From the NCBI GenBank assembly GCA_013138965.1, contig WTBT01000001.1, forward strand, positions 82,342-146,341: a stretch of 64,000 nucleotides of DNA, given 5' to 3'. The position numbers and the translations under genes were made by a program. The notes beneath the pieces are model-generated. The model was given only the letters and a program-made list of their open reading frames with translations. It made no database searches and was not told the origin of the DNA. Source of the DNA: Candidatus Aegiribacteria sp. Its GTDB lineage: Bacteria; Fermentibacterota; Fermentibacteria; Fermentibacterales; JCC-6. Positions 18,357 to 28,185 of the stretch are shown one piece after another. Every line of letters starts with the position of its first letter. The first letter of the stretch is position 1.

Positions 18357-19333
18357 AAATCGTAGGACAACGGGGAGAATCAGATCTCGCAACCGTTTAT
18401 ATAGGTGAGCTTTCTGGCGGTGAGCTTATCGAGTTCGTGGAATCGGTGCAGCCTCCCGTACCGCAGAATGAAAAATGGGTTCTCATCGTCTCCACACTCA
18501 AAGGCTGCCCCGTTAATTGCCCCATATGCGACGCCGGGAATTCCTATGCCGGAAAGCTCTCATTCGGGGAAATAATCGGCCAGATAGATTTCATGGTGCG
18601 AAGAAGATACAGTGACGGCAAAGTACCTGTCTCAAAGTTCAAGATTCAATTCGCCAGAATGGGTGACCCCGCTTTCAACCCGGCCGTTCTGGATGTTCTG
18701 CAGGAATTACCTTTCGTTTACGATGCCCCCGGACTATTGCCAAGCATATCAACCATCGCGCCAAGGGGTTGCGATGATTTCTGGGAAAAACTTACGGATA
18801 TTAAGAACAGGCTATACGCCGGCGGCAGATTCCAGATGCAGTTTTCAATCCATACATCGTCCGAGGAAAAAAGACCTGAACTTGTGCCCTGCAATACATG
18901 GAGCTTCAATGAAATGAGCGAATGGGGTGAGGAATTCTTCAGTTCCGGTGACAGGAAAATTTCCCTGAATTTCGCTGCGGTCAGAGGGTATCCGGCGGAT
19001 CCGGCAGTAATCGCCGACTTCTTTTCACCAGAGTGTTTCATGGTTAAGCTTACGCCCGTCAATCCGACACATTCTTCCCGGAGCCGTGGGCTTGAGGGTA
19101 TCATAGACCCTGATCGTCCGGAAACGGCTGATGAACTTGTTAACGGTTTCCAGAATGCAGGATTCGATACTATCCTGAGTATAGGCGAAACAAGGGAAAA
19201 CCGCATAGGTTCAAACTGCGGAATGTACGTTGGGCGTTTATCCAGTAACCGGGAGGAGAAAGCACCGCAAAAACACGCTCTCCAGATGTTGCCCCGTGAG
19301 TTCCCTGATAGATATCGTAGGGAGAGAAACTGA
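18353..19333 (+). CDS. Radical SAM protein, RlmN/Cfr-like
   Basis: VSTLKGCPVNCPICDAGNSYAGKLSFGEIIGQI (CxxxCxxC), FARMGDPAFNP, C-terminal SNCGMY; overlaps previous gene by 4 nt. Confidence 0.8.
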   Translation: MKIVGQRGESDLATVYIGELSGGELIEFVESVQPPVPQNEKWVLIVSTLKGCPVNCPICDAGNSYAGKLSFGEIIGQIDFMVRRRYSDGKVPVSKFKIQFARMGDPAFNPAVLDVLQELPFVYDAPGLLPSISTIAPRGCDDFWEKLTDIKNRLYAGGRFQMQFSIHTSSEEKRPELVPCNTWSFNEMSEWGEEFFSSGDRKISLNFAAVRGYPADPAVIADFFSPECFMVKLTPVNPTHSSRSRGLEGIIDPDRPETADELVNGFQNAGFDTILSIGETRENRIGSNCGMYVGRLSSNREEKAPQKHALQMLPREFPDRYRRERN

Positions 19334-19709
19334 ACCGGTAGGACATATTCCTGCGTGTGAAATCCACGGACCAGACAATCCAGCCGCCATTATCAAAGGG
19401 ACCCCAGGTCAGCGTTGTAATATTGGCATCGTAAAGCTCTTCAAGCTCGTAATGGTACGGCAGCCTCCAGTTACCGCCAATACTTGCAGCCCATATTCTG
19501 GCCTCGTACCAGTCGAAATCCCTGTTCGGGCCGACTATCCACTGCAGACCGGTTACTATATCCGTGATAATATTGTCAGAAGATACCAGGAAGCGGTCAT
19601 AAATACTTATGCGTGAGGTCGAAGGCCTGCAGCCGGGCAGAATAAGCGGAAACAGTGAAAGGATTATTACTGATGTCCTCAGAAATCCTTTGACTGTCAT
19701 TTCATCCAT
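19170..19709 (-). CDS. DUF1566/Lcl-type domain lipoprotein
   Basis: LILPGC lipobox; DIVTGLQWIVGPNRDFDWYEARIWAASIGGNWRLPYHYELEELYD. Confidence 0.7.
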   Translation of the reverse strand: MDEMTVKGFLRTSVIILSLFPLILPGCRPSTSRISIYDRFLVSSDNIITDIVTGLQWIVGPNRDFDWYEARIWAASIGGNWRLPYHYELEELYDANITTLTWGPFDNGGWIVWSVDFTRRNMSYRFSFSPYDIYQGTHGATSGERVFAVLSPPGYWINAQRTFRSLNLCGFPLFRLYSG

Positions 19710-19828
19710 TCCTTGATAACTTCTGATAACTTCTATGACTGCTTCTATGAGTTAGTATACTTCCGCTCATGCCGCAAGCATAACCCCGATCCGCCTGTAA
19801 GAATTCCTATCGACGGACCTTCATGATA

Positions 19829-21916
19829 TCAGGAATTATTGTTTGCCGCGTACTGAAGGAGGTAGAGATTGTAGTAGATGCCTCTTCTGGCAAGCAGTTC
19901 CTGATGATTGCCCCGCTCAAGGATTCTTCCATCGTCTATGACCAGTATCTGATCAGCCTTCTGTATTGTGCTTAGCCTGTGGGCAACCACGATACTGGTA
20001 CGATTCTTCATAAGCACATCTATGGCGTTCTGTATCAGCTGCTCGGTTGCGGGGTCAACATTGCTGGTGGCTTCATCAAGTACGAGAATCCTCGGGTCGT
20101 GAGCCAGGGCTCTGGCGAAACAGATCAGCTGTTTCTGTCCCGTTGACAGGGTGGCTCCCCTTTCAGCCATTACAGTGTCAAAACCCTCCGGCAGTTTCTC
20201 TATGAAAGGTGTGACCTGAACCATGTCCGCAGCTTTCCGTACCTGTTCTTTTGTAAGGTCCTGTCCCAGTCGTATGTTGTCCTCTATACTCCTGCTGAAG
20301 ATGAAGGCGTCCTGCAGGACTATTGAAATGCTCTCCCTCAGCGTCTTTACAGGCAGATCCCTCAGATCGTTGCCATCCAGGAGTATCCTGCCGGAATCAA
20401 CATCGTAGAATCTGCAGAGAAGGCTGATTATGGACGTCTTTCCCGCTCCCGTGGGGCCAACAATCGCAACACTCTTTCCAGATTCGACCTTGAAACTGAC
20501 ATGACGGAGAACCTTCTTGTCCGCTTCGTAAGAAAAGGTCACGTTATCAAATTCGATGGCGCCTGTCAGAGCGGTATCCCTGGCAGTGGATTTATCGGCT
20601 ATCTCAGGCTCGGTATCGAGTATCTCGAATATCCTCTCCCCCGCGGCCATGGCGCTCTGCATTATGTTGTATTTCTGGCTTATGTCCGCAAGTGGCTGAA
20701 ACATCTGTCTCACGTAACTTATGAAGGCAACAAGTGCGCCTATTGTAAGACCGCCTTTGAGAACGCTGCCTCCACCGTAAACCAGTACAAGAGCGATCCC
20801 GACTGACGCTGTTATCTCGATCAGTGGTCTGAAGATGCCGAAGATAACCATCTGCTTCATGTTAGCTTTGAAATAATTTCTGTTGGTCTCCTGATATTCG
20901 TCTCTCCGTCTTTTTTCCTGCCGGAAAACCTGTACGATCTTAATTCCGCTGAGATCTTCGGACAGACTTGAATTAAGTCCGGCGAGGAATTTCCTCACCG
21001 CCCTGTAAGCACCTCTTGCCTTAACGCGAAAGATCACGGTAACGATTATGAAAACCGGGGTAACGGAGAGGGAAACCAGGGCGAGTCTCCAGTTCAGCAG
21101 AAAGAGGATAATGGCTGTGCCGACGATCAGAATAACATCCTTGACAAGGTTCACAAGGACTGCGGTAAACATTTCGTTGAGGGCTTCGATATCGTTGGTT
21201 ACCCTGGTAACAAGCCTGCCTATGGGGTTCTGAGAATAGAACTTGAGTGACAGCTGCTGTATGTGCTTGAAAAGCTCAGTTCTGACATCGTACATGGATC
21301 TCTGCCCCGCTACCACCAGTGTCATGACATGACCATAGCCGGCCGCAAGGCTTATGATAATCAGTATGCCCAGGAACCATGCAAGCCTGCTTATACCGGC
21401 GATATCATCGCCTCTGACATCAACGATCACCGAAAGAGGTACACTGGAGAGTTCCGTCTCGGGTACAAGCCAGTAACCATCCATTACCTCGCCGGTATGG
21501 CCGTTGAAGCTGTCTCCCGGAAAGAGATAGTACGTCTCTCTTGAGAGGTTGCCTTCCTCCTCCATCTCAACCCGTTCAGCGGGGTCCATCCTGTCGAGCG
21601 CCGCTTTTCGGACCAGTAGAAGTGTGTCTGCTGAAACGGGAATAAAGTCGGTTGTATCCTGTGACGATTCAACAAATTCCGTACATACTGCCACAGGGGC
21701 CGAATATACCTGATAGAGTTTCGCCAGGTAATCATCAATCCCCACTTTTGTCACGTAGGGAATGAGCAGCTCGATTCCGGCGGTGACGACCATGAAGAAC
21801 ATTGCAAGGAAGACCAGGCGCCGATGCGGCCTTACGTAACGGAGCAGTCTCCTGATAAGGACGCGGTCGTACAGCTTCCCTCCAGCAGCATCTTCTACAA
21901 ACGGACTGCCGTGCAT
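19829..21916 (-). CDS. ABC exporter half-transporter with large extracellular insertion
   Basis: 695 aa; TM region with ~110-residue insertion; VGPTGAGKTS, LSTGQKQ, ILVLDEATSNVD. Confidence 0.93.
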   Translation of the reverse strand: MHGSPFVEDAAGGKLYDRVLIRRLLRYVRPHRRLVFLAMFFMVVTAGIELLIPYVTKVGIDDYLAKLYQVYSAPVAVCTEFVESSQDTTDFIPVSADTLLLVRKAALDRMDPAERVEMEEEGNLSRETYYLFPGDSFNGHTGEVMDGYWLVPETELSSVPLSVIVDVRGDDIAGISRLAWFLGILIIISLAAGYGHVMTLVVAGQRSMYDVRTELFKHIQQLSLKFYSQNPIGRLVTRVTNDIEALNEMFTAVLVNLVKDVILIVGTAIILFLLNWRLALVSLSVTPVFIIVTVIFRVKARGAYRAVRKFLAGLNSSLSEDLSGIKIVQVFRQEKRRRDEYQETNRNYFKANMKQMVIFGIFRPLIEITASVGIALVLVYGGGSVLKGGLTIGALVAFISYVRQMFQPLADISQKYNIMQSAMAAGERIFEILDTEPEIADKSTARDTALTGAIEFDNVTFSYEADKKVLRHVSFKVESGKSVAIVGPTGAGKTSIISLLCRFYDVDSGRILLDGNDLRDLPVKTLRESISIVLQDAFIFSRSIEDNIRLGQDLTKEQVRKAADMVQVTPFIEKLPEGFDTVMAERGATLSTGQKQLICFARALAHDPRILVLDEATSNVDPATEQLIQNAIDVLMKNRTSIVVAHRLSTIQKADQILVIDDGRILERGNHQELLARRGIYYNLYLLQYAANNNS

Positions 21917-23718
21917 CAGCCCTCACCCCCTTCATCACTGTCAGGGGTTTCTTCCTTCTTTGCTTCTTCCTCCAGCTGCTGCATTCTGAAAAGCTCAGCA
22001 TAGAATCCGTCATGCTCCACGAGTTCGGTGTGGGTTCCCTGCTCGACTATCCTGCCATCATCCATTACGATGATATTGTCGGCATTCTGTATGGTGCTTA
22101 TCCTGTGGGCGATAAGAATGCTTGTAAGATTGCTTATGTCCTTCTTCAGCCGCTTTAGAATGGCGGCTTCAGTTTCCGTATCGACACTGGAAAGAGCATC
22201 ATCCATAACAAGTATCCTTGGTTTCACAGCAAGCGCCCGGGCAATCGCTACCCTCTGCTTCTGACCCCCCGATAGGGTAACTCCCCTCTCTCCAACAGTT
22301 GTGTCGTACCCGTCGGTAAAGCCCTGGATTTCTTTGTCTATATCAACAACTGAAGATAATTCCTTAATCATTTCGCGGGATATGTCGCAATTACCGAAGG
22401 CAATGTTGTCAGCAATGGACATGGCGAACAGGAATGTCTCCTGGGGAACGTAACCGAACATTCCCCGGATGTTTGACAGTTTCATTTCATGAATATCGAT
22501 CCCACCAAGAAAAACCGTACCTTCGGGAGGGTCGTACAGCCTCATCAGAAGCTCAACAAGCGTAGTCTTGCCCGATCCTGTGCGCCCGACAATGCCAAGG
22601 GTTCCTCCTGCCGGCAGCTGGAAGGATACATCCTTGAGAACCTCTATCTCGGTACCAGAGTAGGTGAAGGAAAGATTTTTCACCAATATTTCAGGCTCGG
22701 GCTCGATATCCTTCGCGCCATCCATGATGTCAGGCAAGGTTGTGAAGATCTTCTGGAGCCTGTCCATACTCGCGGCACCCCTCTGAAGCAGATTGACTAC
22801 CCATCCTATTGCTATCATCGGCCATATAAGCATCATCAGGTAACTGGAAAAGGCAACGAACTCACCAAGCGAGATGATTCCCTTTACAACCATCGAGCCA
22901 CCTGCGCCAAGCAGTATGGCCATGCTTGCCATGGCAAGGGCTCCGATCATCGGCTGGAACATTCCCCATATCCGGGCGAGTCTGACATTCTGCAGGACAC
23001 AGTCCTCAGCCTTCTCAGAGAAGTATCTGTCCTCCGATTGCTCGTCTCCGTAGGCTTTTATGACCCTCACCCCCGAAAGAGATTCCTGGGCTTTCTCTGT
23101 AAGAGTGGAAAAAGCTTTCTGAACAGATTCGAACCTCTTATGAATCAACGCTCCGAACTTCAGCATCATAAAAGCAATAAAAGGAAGGGGTATCATGGTA
23201 AGAAGGGTCAGTTTCCAGTTCATGATAATCATGATAGTGATGCTGGACACCGAAAGAAAAATGGCATCGAACGAGGCTATTGTCGCAATACCGGTGGCCA
23301 TTCGTACGGCACTTATGTCGTTAGTTGCGTGGGCCATGATATCGCCCACCTTGGTGTGGTCGTAATACTGTGGCGACAGTGTCTGAAGATGATCGTAAAG
23401 CTCCTGTCTTATATTCCTGTCGATCCTGTGGCTTGAACCGATGACAAGATATCTCCAGAAGAACCGGAAAATACCCATGATCAGATAAAGTCCGAGTATT
23501 AAAAGTCCCAGTTCAAGCAGAAGCGAACGGGTCGCCATTCCACTGGCCAGACTGTCGATAACCTTCTCGAAAACCTTCGGAACAATGAGCTGCATTGCAT
23601 CCACTATTACGAGTGTGCAAAGCCCCAGACCGATAGCTTTCTTATGTCTTAATACCCTCAGGAACAGAAGCTTCAGGCTGGACTTTTTCATACCCTTTTT
23701 CGGTGACGCTGACTTCAC
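21916..23718 (-). CDS. ABC exporter half-transporter (partner subunit)
   Basis: 600 aa; VGRTGSGKTT, LSGGQKQRVAIARAL, ILVMDDALSSVD. Confidence 0.94.
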   Translation of the reverse strand: MKSASPKKGMKKSSLKLLFLRVLRHKKAIGLGLCTLVIVDAMQLIVPKVFEKVIDSLASGMATRSLLLELGLLILGLYLIMGIFRFFWRYLVIGSSHRIDRNIRQELYDHLQTLSPQYYDHTKVGDIMAHATNDISAVRMATGIATIASFDAIFLSVSSITIMIIMNWKLTLLTMIPLPFIAFMMLKFGALIHKRFESVQKAFSTLTEKAQESLSGVRVIKAYGDEQSEDRYFSEKAEDCVLQNVRLARIWGMFQPMIGALAMASMAILLGAGGSMVVKGIISLGEFVAFSSYLMMLIWPMIAIGWVVNLLQRGAASMDRLQKIFTTLPDIMDGAKDIEPEPEILVKNLSFTYSGTEIEVLKDVSFQLPAGGTLGIVGRTGSGKTTLVELLMRLYDPPEGTVFLGGIDIHEMKLSNIRGMFGYVPQETFLFAMSIADNIAFGNCDISREMIKELSSVVDIDKEIQGFTDGYDTTVGERGVTLSGGQKQRVAIARALAVKPRILVMDDALSSVDTETEAAILKRLKKDISNLTSILIAHRISTIQNADNIIVMDDGRIVEQGTHTELVEHDGFYAELFRMQQLEEEAKKEETPDSDEGGEG

Positions 23719-23785
23719 AAGTTTCCCTTCAGCTGAAGCGTTCAGAATCTATAGGTTTACCGGTAGATGTTGCCGGCAGGCAGGA

Positions 23786-24115
23786 TCATTCGTAAGCACC
23801 CTCCTCTGATCCTATCATCACGTACTCTATTAACTCGAGTTTCTGGAGTTCCGGATCCAATGACCAGCCCTCATCAGTGGGGATGGCGGTAATAATTAGA
23901 GGAAGGCCGTACTGCGTAACGAGTTCTCGCGCAAGGTCACCCACAAGGGCGAACCGTTCCCCGGTCTCAAAATCTTCAAAGATCACTGTTTCAGAACGGG
24001 TGCCGACAGCCATGACCTGAGTCGATCCTGTATACTGAATATAGCCATCCTGAATACGCTGACTTGTACCGCATGCAGCAATAAGAAGAATGATTAACGC
24101 AATATAATACTTCAT
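23786..24115 (-). CDS. Hypothetical lipoprotein
   Basis: MKYYIALIILLIAACGTS signal/lipobox; internal start of the 126-aa ORF. Confidence 0.6.
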   Translation of the reverse strand: MKYYIALIILLIAACGTSQRIQDGYIQYTGSTQVMAVGTRSETVIFEDFETGERFALVGDLARELVTQYGLPLIITAIPTDEGWSLDPELQKLELIEYVMIGSEEGAYE

Positions 24116-24125
24116 GGCTATTCCC

Positions 24126-25433
24126 CTAATTGAGTGGCCAGGGCTGCAGCTGATCAAAAGGAACAACTGTTGTGTCAGCGATTATTCCCCATCCTCCGTT
24201 GCCGACCCAGGTTTCGAGCACGACTCTGAGATCCTCAGGAGTCAGTTCCTCAATATTATCAAAAACGGTATAACCATTCCGCCAGTCACCTGTGCTGATT
24301 TCGAAACTGCCCATCATCCAGCATTGAGTATCCTTGCTTGCAGCCCTCATATTTTCCAGTGTTCTGCTCTTCTCAATTGTGCCCCTGACGATATCCACAT
24401 TCATCGGGTTTTCGATGGCATCTACGAGAACTCCGGCCATCAGGGAACAGGCCTGCACGGGTTGTTGAGAGCTGACGTACATGTAACCCCAGTTCTGCTG
24501 GTAACTCGTTGTACCGGAGAATACAGCATATGTCAGACCGTGGTCGGTTCTCAGGACCTGCCAGAGCAGATCATCGACTACGGTCAGAGCTGCCGTGAAT
24601 GGGAGCAGATCCTCATGTCCCTGTGGAGGAGCATTGAATTTGACGACCGCGTAAGCAGTGGGTATCTCTCTGTGCTGCACAACAACAGTATCGAACGGAA
24701 CCTGGAAAGGTTCTACAGCCTCATACTCCTGACCACCTTCGGGTATATCTGCGAAGGCTTCCTCCAGCATTTCTTTCAGTTCTTCAGAACCGGTAGGTCC
24801 GGCATGGGTGATAAGGATGTTGCCGGATCGAATTCTCTCATCAAGCATATCTTTCGCTTCATCTATTGTGAAACCGGCAACTGTTTCCTCTATCCCATCC
24901 GGCACATTTCTGTAAGTGTGTCCCGGCATGAAAGCATCATTTGCCACGAGCCAGATCCAGCTGTCAGGAGTGTAATATTTCTCCTGAAGATCCTGAATGG
25001 AACTTTCACGTACCTGTTCAACTGCCTGTGAGCTGAACTCAGGGTTAAGAAGGCAGTCGCCGAAAGCCAAGAGAAGAGCTGCAAGATCGTCCTTTGCGCA
25101 GCGCAGATGGTATCGGCTGAAATCGTAATTGAAACTGCTGGTCCATTCCGCCTGTGTTCTGTCCATGAGTTCGCGCCAGACAGGTCCTGGATATTCATCT
25201 GAACCCATCATCGCACATTCGAGGGCGAAACGTTCAAGCCCCTGAATGTCTTCCGTCAGGGCTCGGGATCCACCGATCAGGAAAAGAGAAAGACCCTCTA
25301 TATCGTTATTATCAATTGTTCGAGTAATTACCGGGATACCATTAGAAAGGGTGAACTCCTCAACATTCTCCGGTATTGCAGCTAAAGCTGAACCGGCAAG
25401 AACAGTCAGGATAATCGATACGAATATTCTCAT
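24126..25433 (-). CDS. M16 family peptidase-like subunit lacking the zinc motif
   Basis: 435 aa, M16 fold features; GLERFALECAMMGS at the HxxEH position. Confidence 0.85.
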   Translation of the reverse strand: MRIFVSIILTVLAGSALAAIPENVEEFTLSNGIPVITRTIDNNDIEGLSLFLIGGSRALTEDIQGLERFALECAMMGSDEYPGPVWRELMDRTQAEWTSSFNYDFSRYHLRCAKDDLAALLLAFGDCLLNPEFSSQAVEQVRESSIQDLQEKYYTPDSWIWLVANDAFMPGHTYRNVPDGIEETVAGFTIDEAKDMLDERIRSGNILITHAGPTGSEELKEMLEEAFADIPEGGQEYEAVEPFQVPFDTVVVQHREIPTAYAVVKFNAPPQGHEDLLPFTAALTVVDDLLWQVLRTDHGLTYAVFSGTTSYQQNWGYMYVSSQQPVQACSLMAGVLVDAIENPMNVDIVRGTIEKSRTLENMRAASKDTQCWMMGSFEISTGDWRNGYTVFDNIEELTPEDLRVVLETWVGNGGWGIIADTTVVPFDQLQPWPLN

Positions 25434-26746
25434 TGCTGACTCTCCTCTGCATCAAGGGGGATCATGATAAATGAAGCACGAGGTTTACCTTTTATCCAGG
25501 TTTCCAGGAAAGAGTTTATATCTTCCGGTTCAACTGCGTTAATACTGTCAGAATAGGTTGAGTAGTATTCCAGATTTCCCGCTACAACCCACCAGAATGG
25601 CAACGATTCTATGGCAACATCCCGGGCAGTCTCCTCCGCCATAATCCTGTGACGGTCAAGATCTTCCTTTGCCAGAATCAAACCCTCGGCATCGTAATAG
25701 TCAGGTGACTGCAGCTGTTCGATTTCTTCCAGCAGAAGGCTCAGCGCTTCTTCAGCCCGATCGGGATGAACCATACCGCTAAACGTGATTACAGGCGAGA
25801 AACGCTGTGTATAATAAGAACCGGAAATGCTGATGAAAGGACCGTTTGTAACAAGATCAGTATAGTACTCTCTACTCATCAGGCCCAGGTATGATCCCCA
25901 TACATCGGCTGGATAACTCGCTCCGGGGTCAGTAGATATTGATGGTCCCTCAAAGATGACTGAAATGAATCCTGCTCCTGAGGGGCTGTTCACGTATACA
26001 GTAGTGTCTCTTTCTATACTGACAAGCCGAGGCAGTATGTCGTAATTACTTAGTCCTCCGTACTCCCATGGAGAGAAGAGCTGTTCCGCAAGCATGAAAG
26101 CCTCTTCACATTCCACGTCCCCCGCAATGATGAGTGCGGAATTATCCGGAGTGTAGTACATCTCCTGGAAGTATTCCATGGCTGGAGGTGCGGCTGCCTG
26201 TATAACTTCAGGCACACCGATTGAGCTCTGCCTCCAGGGAGCGTCAGCGAAGATGACCTGCTCCTGGGCCAGCCAGAAAAGCCAGAGGGGATGGCTCGTT
26301 TTCCGCTCGTACTCGTTCATAATGACATCACGCTCACGCTCCATCTCAACCTGGTCAAAAAGCGGGGAAGTGATGGCATCGAACATGAACTGCAATCCCT
26401 CTTCAAAATTATCGCTGCCGAGAGTGATGTGGTACCAGACCCTCTCGGTAGAAGTCGCGCCATTGTTAATGATCCCGAGTTCTCCCATTCGCTGTCTATA
26501 TGCGGTCTGATCGGGGAGAGCGGAGTTCCCCTTGAAAAACATATGCTCGTAGAAGTGAGCAAGTCCGTTTGTCTCGGGAGTCTCGCATGTTGCTCCCGTC
26601 TTCACGGCAATACAGATTGTTACCACAGGAGATGTATCATCAGGGCTGACAATAACAGTTAAACCGTTTTCCAGCTCCATCGTTTCAAATTCGGCTGCTG
26701 AAACAGCTAAAACAAGCGGGAAAAACAGGATAATGAAGGCTTTCAT
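25430..26746 (-). CDS. M16 family zinc metallopeptidase
   Basis: 438 aa; GLAHFYEHMFFKGN (HxxEH). Confidence 0.92.
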   Translation of the reverse strand: MKAFIILFFPLVLAVSAAEFETMELENGLTVIVSPDDTSPVVTICIAVKTGATCETPETNGLAHFYEHMFFKGNSALPDQTAYRQRMGELGIINNGATSTERVWYHITLGSDNFEEGLQFMFDAITSPLFDQVEMERERDVIMNEYERKTSHPLWLFWLAQEQVIFADAPWRQSSIGVPEVIQAAAPPAMEYFQEMYYTPDNSALIIAGDVECEEAFMLAEQLFSPWEYGGLSNYDILPRLVSIERDTTVYVNSPSGAGFISVIFEGPSISTDPGASYPADVWGSYLGLMSREYYTDLVTNGPFISISGSYYTQRFSPVITFSGMVHPDRAEEALSLLLEEIEQLQSPDYYDAEGLILAKEDLDRHRIMAEETARDVAIESLPFWWVVAGNLEYYSTYSDSINAVEPEDINSFLETWIKGKPRASFIMIPLDAEESQQ

Positions 26747-26883
26747 ACAAACCCCGATCCAGCTATACTCGGATGAGTGATGTTGACATTATCGATAATC
26801 AAATGAATCTAATAAGATTTTCCGAAAGTGTCCCGGAATTGAAACTGTGCTTTTCAAGCAGCATGAGAATGGTGCATAATACG

Positions 26884-28185
26884 GCTATGGAAAAAGTACT
26901 TGATGTAGCTGGAATCATTGATAATGGTAAATTCTTTTCCGGCGGGTTTTCTATCGAACTGGAAAACGGTCTGATAGAATCCATCACCAGGGCTAATGCC
27001 AAGGGGAAATGGAAAAACTGTATCGCGATGCCCGGTCTGATACAGACACATATTCATCTGGGACAGACACTGTTCCGGGGTATGGCTGAAGGAAGAACAC
27101 TGCTGCCCTGGCTCGAAAACAGGATCTGGCCCTTCGAGGCCTCGCATACACCCGACACACTTGCAGTATCAGTGATCCAGTCATTGAGGGAGTTATTCTC
27201 ATCAGGATGTACAGGCCTTCTCGATATGGGAGTACTCAGATATTCAGAAGTCGCGGTGGATATTCTCAGGAGATCCGGCACACGGGCTCTGATCGGGAAT
27301 TCTCTTATGGATGTAGGTCCCGACTGGATAACGGAGGAACTCTCCTGGTTGAAGGAGGAAACTGAACGGATTAAGAATTCCTGCGGCGGCCATGTGACCT
27401 ATGCGTATACACCCAGATTCGCCCTTTCATGCTCGGACGCTATCTGGGAATGGCTGGCTGAGCTTCCTGCAGGTATCAAAAGGACAACACATGCTTCCGA
27501 ATCCATCGATGAAATCAGGCATCCGTCCATAAGAGAGAAAGGCGGCAATATACATTTCCTGGATAAGAGGGGCTTTACCGGTCCGGATACATTACTTGCC
27601 CACTGCATACACCTGCAGCAGGGAGAGTTAAAAATACTGCAGGGATCCGGAACAACAGCGGTACACTGCCCCTGGACTAATCTAAGGCTTGGAAGCGGTA
27701 TAGCAGATGTTCCTGCCATGGGTTCCTCAAACATCAGGGTAACCGTTGCAAGCGATGGGGCTGCATGCAATAACCGACTTGATCTGGCTGGTGATCTACG
27801 GCTGGCAATGGGGCTTGCGTCGATTAAGAAATCTCCTGCAGCCACATGCACAGAGTTCTGGTTCAACAGTGCGTCGCGATCAGCTGCCCTGGCACTGGGA
27901 TGGAAGAACACAGGAAGACTTTCCGAGAATTTCACCGCGGATATTACTCTCATCGAACCCTCATATGAGGAGTGGGAAGAACTCACGCTCTCAGAAGATC
28001 CGGTAAAGTATATACTTGAGCTGATATGGCCGGAGAGAATCGTATTAACGATGGTGGCAGGCAAAACAGTATATCGAACCGGCGAATTCCCGACATTGCC
28101 CCCACTTCCATTGAAGCTAAGTGAGGCGCGGCGGCAGGTTCTTGACAGAGCCGGCGCGATCCCGGGAAATCCCCTTTCCAAGTGA
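26884..28185 (+). CDS. Amidohydrolase family protein (chlorohydrolase/cytosine deaminase-like)
   Basis: AMPGLIQTHIHLGQTLFRGMAEGRTLLPWLE, HASES, VASDGAACNNRLDL; start within track ORF 26773..28185 uncertain. Confidence 0.85.
   Translation, partial: AMEKVLDVAGIIDNGKFFSGGFSIELENGLIESITRANAKGKWKNCIAMPGLIQTHIHLGQTLFRGMAEGRTLLPWLENRIWPFEASHTPDTLAVSVIQSLRELFSSGCTGLLDMGVLRYSEVAVDILRRSGTRALIGNSLMDVGPDWITEELSWLKEETERIKNSCGGHVTYAYTPRFALSCSDAIWEWLAELPAGIKRTTHASESIDEIRHPSIREKGGNIHFLDKRGFTGPDTLLAHCIHLQQGELKILQGSGTTAVHCPWTNLRLGSGIADVPAMGSSNIRVTVASDGAACNNRLDLAGDLRLAMGLASIKKSPAATCTEFWFNSASRSAALALGWKNTGRLSENFTADITLIEPSYEEWEELTLSEDPVKYILELIWPERIVLTMVAGKTVYRTGEFPTLPPLPLKLSEARRQVLDRAGAIPGNPLSK

Noticed and set aside
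22489-24000. + strand ORF of 315 aa opposite the ABC transporter
   Set aside because: Shadow of the 600-aa ABC subunit gene, no recognisable domains
24114-25031. + strand 305-aa ORF
   Set aside because: Antisense to the M16-like gene
27399-28181. - strand 260-aa ORF
   Set aside because: Antisense to the amidohydrolase gene, which has clear metal-binding motifs
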